Source of the DNA: Camelimonas lactis
GTDB taxonomy: Bacteria > Pseudomonadota > Alphaproteobacteria > Rhizobiales > Beijerinckiaceae
DNA length: 64,000 nucleotides
Direction of reading: 5' to 3'
NCBI RefSeq assembly: GCF_004342915.1
Contig: NZ_SLWL01000001.1
Coordinates: 62,001 to 126,000 of the forward strand
Under the pieces are notes generated by a model. The model was given only the letters and a program-made list of their open reading frames with translations. It was not told the origin of the DNA and did no database searches. The position numbers and the translations under genes were made by a program. This document shows, in pieces, positions 44,529 to 50,929 of the stretch (positions are counted from its first letter, which is position 1; the number at the start of each line of letters is the position of its first letter).

Positions 44529-44878
44529 GCCTCAGCCCTCCTGGCCTCGCGGCGGGCAAGCTCCTTCGCGACAAGGTGGGGCAGGCCGTCGAGGGCCGGG
44601 ATGGCGCGGGCGATGTAAACCAGCGCCTCATCCAGATTGCCGTAGCGGATTTCGGCGGCCGCGTGCTCGATTAAACTGCCGTCGCCCTCCAGCTCTTCGA
44701 TGTGGCCTTCCAGCTCCACGATTTTATCGGATTGGTCATCCCCGGCATCGTCAGCGATGCCCTCGGCGTCTTCGATGACGCCCATGAGGGTCTGGCGGAG
44801 ATTATCGATATCGATTTCCGCGCGGCCGCCACGGCTGGTGGTGATGGTTATGACGCTGAGCTTGCTCATGTCGGTCAC
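44525..44878 (-). CDS. Acidic early protein, unknown
   Basis: 117 residues, strongly acidic in the middle ([35 protein letters not shown]), with a basic C-terminal helix ([14 protein letters not shown]). The start [23 protein letters not shown] suggests a short beta strand segment. No family recognised. It is coupled by 4-base overlaps to both the GapR-like gene before it and the clamp gene after it, so a link with clamp or DNA handling is possible. Confidence 0.6.
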   Translation of the reverse strand: MTDMSKLSVITITTSRGGRAEIDIDNLRQTLMGVIEDAEGIADDAGDDQSDKIVELEGHIEELEGDGSLIEHAAAEIRYGNLDEALVYIARAIPALDGLPHLVAKELARREARRAEA

Positions 44879-45147
44879 CTCATGCCCAGCGCCTGCAGGT
44901 ACAGTTCGAGGATTGCTTCCTCTTCCTGCTGCTCGGCGCTGTCTTTCTTGCGGATGCGCAGGATCTGGCGGACGGCCCTGGCGTCAAAGCCGCGCCCTTT
45001 CAGTTCCGCGAAAACTTCCTTGATGTCGCCGGCGATGCCGGCCTTTTCCTCTTCGAGGCGCTCAAGGCGCTCGATGAATTGCTTCAGCTCGTCGGCGGCG
45101 ACGCCGGAATCGGCGATGTCAGCCATGCCTGGCTCATGATTGGTCAT
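44875..45147 (-). CDS. GapR-family (DUF2312) DNA-binding protein
   Basis: 90 residues. The core [51 protein letters not shown] is the GapR/DUF2312 signature: a coiled-coil helix followed by a basic DNA-contacting segment. Cellular GapR of Caulobacter clamps overtwisted DNA and supports replication and topoisomerase action. Phage copies are known in alphaproteobacterial viruses. The ATG at 45147 is used; a second at 45126 matches the usual N-terminus (MADIA) but has no spacing for a ribosome site. Confidence 0.9.
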   Translation of the reverse strand: MTNHEPGMADIADSGVAADELKQFIERLERLEEEKAGIAGDIKEVFAELKGRGFDARAVRQILRIRKKDSAEQQEEEAILELYLQALGMR

Positions 45148-45268
45148 GGTCAGCCCCGTGGTTGGCCCGCCGCCGCAGCCGCTGCGCGATCTGGCTTGCG
45201 ATCACAAGCGGCGCGAAAACGGCGAGGGCGCAGGCGATTGCGGTTGCGAGGTTCGCCGGCGTGGGCAT
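45134..45268 (-). CDS. 44-residue one-helix membrane peptide
   Basis: One hydrophobic helix ([19 protein letters not shown]) is followed by a basic juxtamembrane stretch ([13 protein letters not shown]). It starts one base after the preceding small membrane ORF and overlaps the GapR-like gene by 14 bases. Function unknown. Confidence 0.5.
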   Translation of the reverse strand: MPTPANLATAIACALAVFAPLVIASQIAQRLRRRANHGADHDQS

Positions 45269-45269
45269 G

Positions 45270-45395
45270 TCACGCCCCGGCGGCGATGGCGCTCCAGAGC
45301 GCGATGGCTCCGACAAACAGGCCAAGGGCGGCCAGTTCGGCGGCGGCGCGGCCGATGAAGGCGGTCGCGCGGAGGGCGAGGATGGCGAGGATCAT
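45270..45395 (-). CDS. 41-residue one-helix membrane peptide
   Basis: The protein begins MILAILALRATAFIG and ends FVGAIALWSAIAAGA, hydrophobic almost throughout with two Arg in the centre, so it may span once or lie as a hairpin. Its ATG overlaps the stop codon of the previous gene (ATGA). Function unknown. Confidence 0.5.
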   Translation of the reverse strand: MILAILALRATAFIGRAAAELAALGLFVGAIALWSAIAAGA

Positions 45396-45658
45396 GCGCA
45401 CTCTCCCTCTGGTGGGTGCAGGTCTGCGACGCGACGGCCCCAGATGAAGCAGTCGCGGCGTTGCCACTTCTCAACGCCCGCCACGGCGACGGCGGCGTCT
45501 TCATCCAGATCGGTGAGCTGGACGATTTCCCATGTGTCGGATGGCGTCAGCGTGCTGGCATCCCGCGTGCCCTCGACTGCAGTTTGCCATTTTGCCCAGT
45601 AGTAGCCGGTGCGTAGGCTTGGCTTCGCCTGCGCAGCTTTGGCCCTGCCGCGCCTCAT
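45392..45658 (-). CDS. Small early protein, unknown
   Basis: 88 residues: a basic N-terminus (RRGRAKAAQAKPSLRTGYYWAKW), then DTWEIVQLTDLDEDAAVAVAGVEKWQRRDCFIWGRRV. The aromatic-rich GYYWAKW and the final strand-rich half look like a small phage beta-fold protein. Family not recognised. It has 4-base overlaps on both sides. Confidence 0.55.
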   Translation of the reverse strand: MRRGRAKAAQAKPSLRTGYYWAKWQTAVEGTRDASTLTPSDTWEIVQLTDLDEDAAVAVAGVEKWQRRDCFIWGRRVADLHPPEGECA

Positions 45659-45918
45659 GCCGCGTCCCTTCGCGAGCCGGTGGCGGCGACGTCGATTGCG
45701 GCGGGCAGGTGGGCGGAGACCTGCGCCTCCGTCCAGCCGCGCTGCAGGAAGTCGCTGCGGGTGATGACGGCGTCGGCGCCGGCCCGGTCCATGGCGTCGC
45801 GGGCCTCCTGCGCCATGCGGCGGCGGATTTCAGCCGCGTCAGTCATCAGATGGCGCGGGCGCGGCCAGATGGGGCCGTCGTGGGTGATTGTGCGGTGGGG
45901 GATGGTGGTGCGGCGCAT
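45655..45918 (-). CDS. First gene of the leftward early operon, unknown
   Basis: 87 residues. The second half (AAEIRRRMAQEARDAMDRAGADAVITRSDFLQRGWTEAQVSAHL) looks helical, and the ITRSDFLQRGWTEAQVSAHLP stretch could be a small helix-turn-helix. AGGAGG six bases upstream of the ATG is the best ribosome site in the operon. By position it is the counterpart of lambda N, but I see no basic arginine-rich motif that would support an antiterminator. Confidence 0.6.
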   Translation of the reverse strand: MRRTTIPHRTITHDGPIWPRPRHLMTDAAEIRRRMAQEARDAMDRAGADAVITRSDFLQRGWTEAQVSAHLPAAIDVAATGSRRDAA

Positions 45919-45941
45919 GTATGCCTCCTGTTGCGGATGGC

Positions 45942-45983
45942 ATATTGCGAATATCGCACAATTTATGTCAAGCGATTATCGCA
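45942..45983 (-). promoter_or_regulatory. Leftward early promoter with two repressor operators
   Basis: On the minus strand, TTGACA (45971-45966), an 18-base spacer and CAATAT (45947-45942). TGCGAATATCGCA (45946-45958) is a perfect palindrome covering the -10 side, and AGCGATTATCGCA (45971-45983) abuts the -35. Both match the site over the cro promoter. The predicted start of transcription is about 17 bases before the first ATG. Confidence 0.8.
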
Positions 45984-46060
45984 ACATTTCGAGCGCTATG
46001 AATTTCCCCGTTCGGTCGAAAATCGATTCGACAGGCGCGCGAATGGCCGCTACGTAAATA

Positions 46061-46075
46061 GAACGTAAAGAGAAC
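46061..46075 (+). promoter_or_regulatory. Candidate LexA (SOS) box, GAAC-N7-GAAC
   Basis: GAACGTAAAGAGAAC is an exact match to the alphaproteobacterial LexA consensus of direct repeats GAAC spaced by seven bases. It ends 13 bases before the ATG of the zinc-finger gene. By composition about one such match is expected by chance in a window of this size, so its position in the lysogeny control region is the main argument. Confidence 0.5.
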
Positions 46076-46088
46076 ATCGGGGGCTGGG

Positions 46089-46364
46089 ATGACGCATGAG
46101 GCGCGGAGATTGCTCGCAGATGCATCACGAATTGTGGTGGAGTGCGACGACTGCGGGCGGAGACGGGAATGGCGGCTGCCTGAAATCAAGCGGCTTCAGG
46201 AGTGTGGCGTCCATACATTTGGCGATCTGGCGCGGAGGGCCGTTTGCCGCGAATGCGGCCCACATGGGGCACTGCGGAATATCATCGTGCGGCCGGACTG
46301 GCGATGTGCGCCTACGCGTCCAGGCGCTCAGCCAGCAAAGCTTTTGAAGGGTGCGCGCCAATGA
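46089..46364 (+). CDS. Small zinc-finger protein, antirepressor candidate
   Basis: 91 residues. Two Cys pairs, ECDDCGRR and VCRECGPH, separated by about 33 residues suggest one zinc ribbon; the Cys in LQECGV may be extra. Between them lies REWRLPEIKRLQ, a charged helix. The start has GGGGGCTGGG just upstream. It is transcribed towards the repressor gene, stands alone between the two early promoters and carries an SOS-type box before its start. In other phages such isolated, LexA-controlled genes encode antirepressors. That role is inference. Confidence 0.55.
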   Translation: MTHEARRLLADASRIVVECDDCGRRREWRLPEIKRLQECGVHTFGDLARRAVCRECGPHGALRNIIVRPDWRCAPTRPGAQPAKLLKGARQ

Positions 46365-46487
46365 ATTTGCAGACGCTGCTAACTGCGTCTGGCTGTGACA
46401 GATCAGGCCAAGCGCCATAGGCTCCTGACCCGCGCGGTCCTTGATCCCATTCTCCGCGAATGACGGCGTTACATCAGGCGGGGGTGG

Positions 46488-47201
46488 TTATCCAATCCCG
46501 GCGAATACGATGCGATGGACAGAGACTACCCTTTGCTCTGGGAAGCGTAGTTCGTACGTCTCGCCATCTGGTGGATTGAACTGGTGCAATACCAGTTCGC
46601 TTCCCCTTGAAACAAACCGCTTCACGTAGGCGCTGGGCGGAGAGCCGTCATCCTCATCAGCGTCAAGTATTTGGGCGACGACATCGTCTCCCTGCCGCAC
46701 GGGCTGATGTGGGTTGATCCATACCGTCTCGCCGGCCCGGAAGCGCGGCTCCATAGATTCGCCATGAACGTAAACGGCGTACGCGCCTTCGACGCCAGAC
46801 AGGACAGGTGGGCAGAACGTATCTGCGATCCGCTGGCCGTTCATGATGAACCGGCCGTCATCCCCTGCTGCGGCGTGCCCGAATACCGGGATGCGAGGCG
46901 CGGGCGCAAATGGCTGAAACTCTGGCCTTGTTGCGTTGGGTGAAGGTTGTGGAGCCGGCGTGCTCCCAGGCAGGTGTCTGGCGCTCATCGCGGTGGCCAT
47001 GTCGGCAGGGTCCAGGCCGAAAAATTCCCAGACCAAGGGCATTTCGGGTGGCTGCACTTTGCGTTTGCCGAGGATCGATTTGTTCACTTGGCTCCGGTCG
47101 AGGCCTAGCCGGCCCGATAGGAAGTGGAAAAGCTCCGCCTGGCTTTTGCCGGTGCGGGCAAACTGTTCAGAGAACCAGTCCGGTGAAAAAGCGATTGCCA
47201 T
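46488..47201 (-). CDS. Phage repressor, CI-like with S24 autopeptidase domain
   Basis: About 237 residues. The N-terminal helix-turn-helix region is SPDWFSEQFARTGKSQAELFHFLSGRLGLDRSQVNKSILGKR. A Pro-rich linker follows. The LexA/CI peptidase domain has a likely Ala-Gly cleavage site in GHAAAGDDG, the catalytic Ser in YVHGESMEPRF and the Lys in SAYVKRFVS. RecA-stimulated self-cleavage is therefore possible. The ATG at 47201 is used; ATG 47270 would add 23 residues and neither has a good ribosome site. It is divergent from cro. Confidence 0.88.
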   Translation of the reverse strand: MAIAFSPDWFSEQFARTGKSQAELFHFLSGRLGLDRSQVNKSILGKRKVQPPEMPLVWEFFGLDPADMATAMSARHLPGSTPAPQPSPNATRPEFQPFAPAPRIPVFGHAAAGDDGRFIMNGQRIADTFCPPVLSGVEGAYAVYVHGESMEPRFRAGETVWINPHQPVRQGDDVVAQILDADEDDGSPPSAYVKRFVSRGSELVLHQFNPPDGETYELRFPEQRVVSVHRIVFAGIG

Positions 47202-47241
47202 CCATTGCTTATCGCGGATTTCGCAAACTTTGTCGTGTGCG

Positions 47242-47289
47242 TATTGCGCAATATCTGCGTTGACAATCATTGAGCGATAATCGCAATAT
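47242..47289 (+). promoter_or_regulatory. Rightward early (cro) promoter with repressor operators
   Basis: TTGACA at 47260-47265, an 18-base spacer and CAATAT at 47284-47289. AGCGATAATCGCA (47273-47285) overlaps the -10. TATTGCGCAATA (47242-47253), a perfect 12-bp palindrome of related sequence, sits where the divergent repressor promoter should be. A degenerate site (ATCGCGGATTTCGCA, from 47211) lies further towards the repressor gene. The promoter is almost superimposable on the leftward early promoter. Confidence 0.8.
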
Positions 47290-47297
47290 CCGTCACC

Positions 47298-47537
47298 ATG
47301 AGCACAGTGGCGGAAACAATCATCGCGAAATGTGGCGGCCATGCTGTCGTGGCAGAGATCTGTGGCGTCCATGTTTCGCGGGTATATCGCTGGACTTATG
47401 CGCGGGAGCGCGGTGGCGCTGATGGGCTGATCCCGTCTCGTCATCAACAAAAGCTCCTCGAAGGCGCGAACGCGCGCGGCATCCCGTTAGCCCCAAGCGA
47501 TTTCTTCCGTCGCTCAAACGGCCATCTGGTGGGGTGA
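47298..47537 (+). CDS. Cro-like helix-turn-helix regulator
   Basis: 79 residues. The helix-turn-helix is HAVVAEICGVHVSRVYRWTYARERGGADGLIPSRHQQKLL, the Cro/YdaS arrangement in which the recognition helix ends at an Arg-Trp pair. It presumably competes with the repressor at the shared operators. The ATG lies only about 8 bases after the -10, so the message would be leaderless or nearly so; there is no ribosome site. Confidence 0.82.
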   Translation: MSTVAETIIAKCGGHAVVAEICGVHVSRVYRWTYARERGGADGLIPSRHQQKLLEGANARGIPLAPSDFFRRSNGHLVG

Positions 47538-47629
47538 CGCGGCATGACCATCGCAAAATTTCGTCTGCCAGCACTCACCGCTCCGAACGCCGGCCCGTCG
47601 TCTGCCTCCCTCGCGGGCCTGGCTGAACT

Positions 47630-47660
47630 GGCCGGAGGCTTCGCCGCCTCCGGCCTTTTT
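47630..47660 (+). terminator. Intrinsic terminator after cro (tR1-like)
   Basis: GGCCGGAGGC (47630-47639) and GCCTCCGGCC (47646-47655) form a perfect 10-bp stem with loop TTCGCC, followed by five T. It lies 93 bases after the cro stop codon and before the CII-like gene, as lambda tR1 does. Confidence 0.85.
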
Positions 47661-47755
47661 GCCCACCCCCATCCGGTTATCGCGCACTCAACCCCGCCGC
47701 GCAGCGGGGATGCGCGCCCGGATTCCCCCGTTTCTCATTCCTGCTGGAGCCCGCC

Positions 47756-48007
47756 ATGGCGCACATGACTGCGACCATCACCTTCCCGCGGCCGGACTGG
47801 CTGCACATGTTCGATTTTTCGTCGCTCTCGCCCATGCAGATGCTCGGCGTCGAGCAACTGGCGGCGCGCGACGGGATTTGCACGGTCGCGTTTTCGCAGG
47901 CGGGCGACGGCGTCATCGCCGCGCATGTGCGCCCCAGCGACGAACTGCTCCGTATCGTGCCGGAACTGGCGCATTTCGGCGTGGTCGGGGCGGGAGAGGC
48001 GGCATGA
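47756..48007 (+). CDS. Small phage protein, unknown
   Basis: 83 residues: MTATITFPRPDWLHMFDFSSLSPMQM, then LGVEQLAARDGICTVAFSQAGDGVIAAHVRPSDELLRI. It looks like a compact alpha/beta protein. Two possible ATGs (47756, 47765) follow a CTGGAG stretch. Its stop codon overlaps the next start (ATGA), which supports it as a real gene. Confidence 0.55.
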   Translation: MAHMTATITFPRPDWLHMFDFSSLSPMQMLGVEQLAARDGICTVAFSQAGDGVIAAHVRPSDELLRIVPELAHFGVVGAGEAA

Positions 48008-48504
48008 GCGCCACCATCCTGACCCCGGACATCATCCGCCATCGCATCAAGGGCGCGACGCGCGATCTGATCCGACTGTGCGGCGGCATCGAGCGCTGCG
48101 CCCAGCTCACCGGCTACAGCGACACGCAGGCCTCGCGCTGGCAGTGCCCCGGCGAAACCGCGACCATTCCGTTGCCGGCGGTTGTGGTGCTGGAGGCGGA
48201 TTGCGGCCTGCCCACCGTCACGTCCGCCCTGGCGGCGCTGAACGGGCGCACGGTCGCCGCGCCGGAAAGCCCGGGCGACGCCATGCGCCGGTCAATCCTC
48301 GCCAATTTCGCCTGCGTCACCGCCAAATCCGCCGCCATGCAGAGCGCCGTTTCCGACGCGCTGGCCGACCGGATCGTGACGCCTGCGGAAGCCGAAATCA
48401 TCGCCCGCACGATCGGCGACATGATCTCCAGCGGCCAGCGCTTCCATCAGGACATGGCCGTGATCAAGGCGCGCGGCGGCGCTGACCTGACAGAGCAGGA
48501 GTAG
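48004..48504 (+). CDS. CII-like / helix-turn-helix phage regulatory protein
   Basis: About 166 residues. The N-terminal part IKGATRDLIRLCGGIERCAQLTGYSDTQASRWQ is a helix-turn-helix of the kind found in phage CII (CP76-type) regulators, then a segment on Glu and Leu resembling the same family (PLPAVVVLEADCGLPTVTSAL). The C-terminal half is helical and could oligomerise. By position after cro and its terminator, it matches a CII-type activator, but no target is visible. Confidence 0.55.
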   Translation: MSATILTPDIIRHRIKGATRDLIRLCGGIERCAQLTGYSDTQASRWQCPGETATIPLPAVVVLEADCGLPTVTSALAALNGRTVAAPESPGDAMRRSILANFACVTAKSAAMQSAVSDALADRIVTPAEAEIIARTIGDMISSGQRFHQDMAVIKARGGADLTEQE

Positions 48505-48508
48505 GGCG

Positions 48509-48724
48509 ATGGCGCGCCTGAAACAAAGCGCCGCCCCGGCGCAGGAAGATGACGTGTGCTGGGTCTGCAAATGGCCGGCCGCCACGCCGCCGGGCGCGTG
48601 CGCAAAGGAGAACTGCGGCCTGCGCGACCAGATTCATGCAGCGCGCAACGCCACGCGGGCGCGGCTGGGCTTGCCGGCGCTGACGGCGCAGGCCGAATGG
48701 CGCAGGGGAGGCCGGCATGGCTGA
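48509..48724 (+). CDS. Small cysteine-rich phage protein
   Basis: 71 residues with four Cys in the first half, CWVCKW and CAKENCG, a likely zinc-binding knuckle, and a basic tail (ARNATRARLGL). AGTAGGG precedes the ATG. It overlaps the next gene by 8 bases. Function unknown. Confidence 0.6.
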   Translation: MARLKQSAAPAQEDDVCWVCKWPAATPPGACAKENCGLRDQIHAARNATRARLGLPALTAQAEWRRGGRHG

Positions 48725-49067
48725 CAGGGCATATGGCGAGGCTGTCGCCGGCGCGCCGAAACCGGCGACCGACCTGTTGCCGCCAGACGTGCTGCTGGCC
48801 GTGGCCGGGCTGTTCGCGGCGAGCGCCGCCAAGCACGCCGGCCGCGACATCAACGCGCCGCGCCCGTGGAGCGCCGATTACGCCTCGTTGCAGCGGCATC
48901 TGCTGGCCTTCTGGGCCGGGGCGGATACGGACCCGGAAAGCGGCCAGGCGCAGGCGCTGCACATTGCGGCGCGCGCCATGATGCTGGCGGCCTCCGTGCT
49001 GCGCTACCCGGAGCAGGATGACCGGCCGCGCCTGACCTGCCCGCCGACAGGGCCGCCGGGCAGCTGA
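48717..49067 (+). CDS. DUF5664-type (dATP/dGTP diphosphohydrolase-like) protein
   Basis: 116 residues. The block PWSADYASLQRHLLAFWAGADTDPESGQAQALHIAARAMML matches the pattern of DUF5664 / MazZ-type N-terminal domains (W-S-x-Y, RHL-x-A-x-x-x-G, D-P-E-S-G, then a His in the last helix). Some members in 2-aminoadenine-genome phages dephosphorylate dATP and dGTP. No purZ-like gene is present here, so a general nucleotide-pool role is more likely. The assignment is by eye. Confidence 0.55.
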   Translation: MADRAYGEAVAGAPKPATDLLPPDVLLAVAGLFAASAAKHAGRDINAPRPWSADYASLQRHLLAFWAGADTDPESGQAQALHIAARAMMLAASVLRYPEQDDRPRLTCPPTGPPGS

Positions 49068-49109
49068 TCTCCCCCTGAACTGAACCTAACCATCTGATTT
49101 GTAACGGGG

Positions 49110-49127
49110 TCCGCCAAGCGGATTTTT
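49110..49127 (+). terminator. Possible short intrinsic terminator before the replication gene
   Basis: TCCGC (49110-49114) and GCGGA (49118-49122) form a 5-bp stem with a 3-base loop, followed by five T; a G-T pair may lengthen the stem. It is weaker than the terminator after cro. Confidence 0.4.
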
Positions 49128-49160
49128 GCCGGCGCTTTTGTGCGTCGAATGGGTATCGCC

Positions 49161-50351
49161 GTGAGCATCAATGCAATGACCTGGGCCAAGGCGCAGGCCC
49201 GCAAGCTGGACGGGCCGGGCATCCGCCTTGTGCTGCTGTTGTTGGCCGACCGGGCCAATGACGATGACCATACCTGCTGGCCGTCGATCGCCCTGCTGGC
49301 GGATGAGGCCGGTGTCGATGAGCGGCAGGTCAAGCGCTACATCGCCGGCCTGCGCGAGGCCGGGCTGATCGAGGTTGGCCGGCTGGAAGGCGACCGCCGC
49401 CGCAGCTGCTACCGCATGCTGATCGGCGCGGAATCCATGTCTGCGATGAAAGGGGACATGGTGTCACCTATCGCAGAATCGGCGTCAACAAAATCAGATA
49501 CTTACGATGAACAGGTGGCGGAAATGTCCCCTATTTCCGGCGATGGGTCTGACGACGGGAGAAAGGTGACATCTGCGACAGAAATAGGGGACATGGGTGA
49601 CAAAAATAGGGGACACCACGCGCGCGGGAGTCTGGAACCCAAAAGAACCCAAAGGGAACCCTCACTCTCCGCGCGGGGCGCGGGCGAGAGAGAGGCTGGC
49701 CGGAAAGACGACCGGGAGCATGCCGACGAAACGTTCGCGGATCTGCTGGCCCGGTACGGGGCGACGGCCGACATGCGGATCAGCCAGGCCCGGGAGGCGT
49801 GGCGCAGGCTGTCGCGATCGGATCGCCGGGCGGCGCTGGCGGCGGTTGGCGAATACCTCGACAGCCGCAAGGCTGCTGGCCGCACCATGCCGATCGACAT
49901 CGCCAACTGGATCGCCCGGCGCGTCTGGCTGGACGTGGCCGAGGCCCGGAAGCTGCGCAAGGCCGGTGAGGCCGGCGCATCGGCCAACGGGTTTCTGGCA
50001 GGCGAGGGGTCGGAGCAGTGGCGGGCGTGGCTGGTCTACTACCGCTGCCGGGGCATGCTCGGCATTCCGGAGCACCTGATCGAGCGCCATGCCGGGGCGC
50101 GGATGCTGCGGACCCGCGATGAGTGGCCCGTGGTGGGGCGCGGGCTGGACGCGGATACGAACCGCTGGGTGCTGGTGGAGCGCGGAACCCAGCAGTTCGG
50201 CGCGTGGATGAGCCGGCTGCGCGAGGGGCCAGGCGGCGTGATCAGCGCGCAATCGATGGCGGAGGGCGGCGCGGTGGCGCTGCGGGTGCCGCAGGAATGG
50301 CCGCCCTCGAAAAAGCTCAACGACGACGGCCAGGCGGAGGGCGCGGCATGA
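49161..50351 (+). CDS. Replication-initiator-like protein with N-terminal helix-turn-helix
   Basis: About 396 residues. The N-terminal 90 residues (INAMTWAKAQ ... CWPSIALLADEAGVDERQVKRYIAGLREAGLIEVGRLEGDRRRSCYRM) are the winged helix of phage O-like replication proteins. A hydrophilic linker (about 95-190) is encoded by the iteron region. The C-terminal part has ARYGATADMRISQAREAWRRLSRSDR and GFLAGEGSEQWRAWLVYYRCRG, common in alphaproteobacterial prophages. I favour a GTG start at 49161; ATG 49149 would add four residues. It probably binds the origin within its own gene. Confidence 0.75.
   Translation: MSINAMTWAKAQARKLDGPGIRLVLLLLADRANDDDHTCWPSIALLADEAGVDERQVKRYIAGLREAGLIEVGRLEGDRRRSCYRMLIGAESMSAMKGDMVSPIAESASTKSDTYDEQVAEMSPISGDGSDDGRKVTSATEIGDMGDKNRGHHARGSLEPKRTQREPSLSARGAGEREAGRKDDREHADETFADLLARYGATADMRISQAREAWRRLSRSDRRAALAAVGEYLDSRKAAGRTMPIDIANWIARRVWLDVAEARKLRKAGEAGASANGFLAGEGSEQWRAWLVYYRCRGMLGIPEHLIERHAGARMLRTRDEWPVVGRGLDADTNRWVLVERGTQQFGAWMSRLREGPGGVISAQSMAEGGAVALRVPQEWPPSKKLNDDGQAEGAA
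49448..49615. repeat. Iteron cluster inside the replication gene, candidate phage origin
   Basis: Seven copies of a 10-11 bp element close to AATAGGGGACAT occur in 168 bases. On the plus strand they are near 49450, 49563 (GGTGACAT), 49583, 49595 (GGGTGACA) and 49604; on the minus strand near 49461-49470 and 49524-49536. Three copies are nearly identical (ATAGGGGACA). This organisation, iterons inside an O-like gene, is that of lambdoid origins. Confidence 0.7.
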
Positions 50352-50902
50352 CGGGCGCGGCGAAGGCGAACAGGCAGGCGAAGCGGCGGGCGGCGGCGAA
50401 AGCCCCGGCATGGCGCAGCAAGGTGGTCGAGGGCGAGCGGACGGTGGATGACCCGTACCAGCCGGGCCTGAAGGTCCGGGCGCGGGTCAATCTGGCCGAG
50501 CATCCGCTGGAGCTGATGCGGGCGCGCGGCCGGATCGACGATGCGCAATACGAGGCCGGCGTGCGGTTCCGGGCGATTTACGAACGGGCGATGATTGGCG
50601 GCGGCGGCGGCATCGACCCGGCGCGCATCAGGGTGGATGGCGGCGCGCCCGGCGACGCCTTCACCGACGATGTGGCCATGGCGCTCAACGATTTGCGCCG
50701 CCTCTCGCGCGATCTGGGCATGATCGGATACCGGGTGCTGCAGGCGGTGGCCGGGCAGGGCGAAACGATTTCCGATCTGGCGGCGCGGTGGCCGGGGACG
50801 GATGCGGAGCGGATAAAGCGTGACTATCTGATGCTCCGCGTTCGCGAGGCTTTGGAGTTTTTGGCTCTTGACGTTTGGGGCGCGCGCGGGCGCAGTGGGT
50901 AA
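50348..50902 (+). CDS. Putative phage regulator upstream of the late genes
   Basis: About 184 residues, starting inside the stop codon of the replication gene (ATGA). A basic N-terminus (AKANRQAKRRAAAKAPAWRSK) is followed by DDPYQPGLKVRARVNLAEHPLELMRARGRIDDAQYEAGVRFRAIYERA, a block I associate with alphaproteobacterial phage regulators near the terminase. The C-terminal VAGQGETISDLAARWPGTDAERIKRDYLMLRVREAL has the outline of a helix-turn-helix. A Q-like late regulator is a guess from position. Confidence 0.5.
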   Translation: MTGAAKANRQAKRRAAAKAPAWRSKVVEGERTVDDPYQPGLKVRARVNLAEHPLELMRARGRIDDAQYEAGVRFRAIYERAMIGGGGGIDPARIRVDGGAPGDAFTDDVAMALNDLRRLSRDLGMIGYRVLQAVAGQGETISDLAARWPGTDAERIKRDYLMLRVREALEFLALDVWGARGRSG

Positions 50903-50929
50903 CCTGAAAGTGCCAGTTTGGGGGGAAGT

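Noticed and set aside
45655-45918. First leftward gene as a lambda N homologue
   Set aside because: Position fits, but there is no arginine-rich RNA-binding motif and no boxB-like hairpin that I can recognise nearby.
47544-47768. 74-codon open frame directly after cro
   Set aside because: It runs straight through a strong intrinsic terminator, has no ribosome site and a low-complexity product. I treat the stretch as non-coding.
48717-49067. DUF5664-type gene as evidence for a 2-aminoadenine (Z) genome
   Set aside because: No purZ-like or DpoZ-like gene is visible, and DUF5664 relatives are common in ordinary phages.
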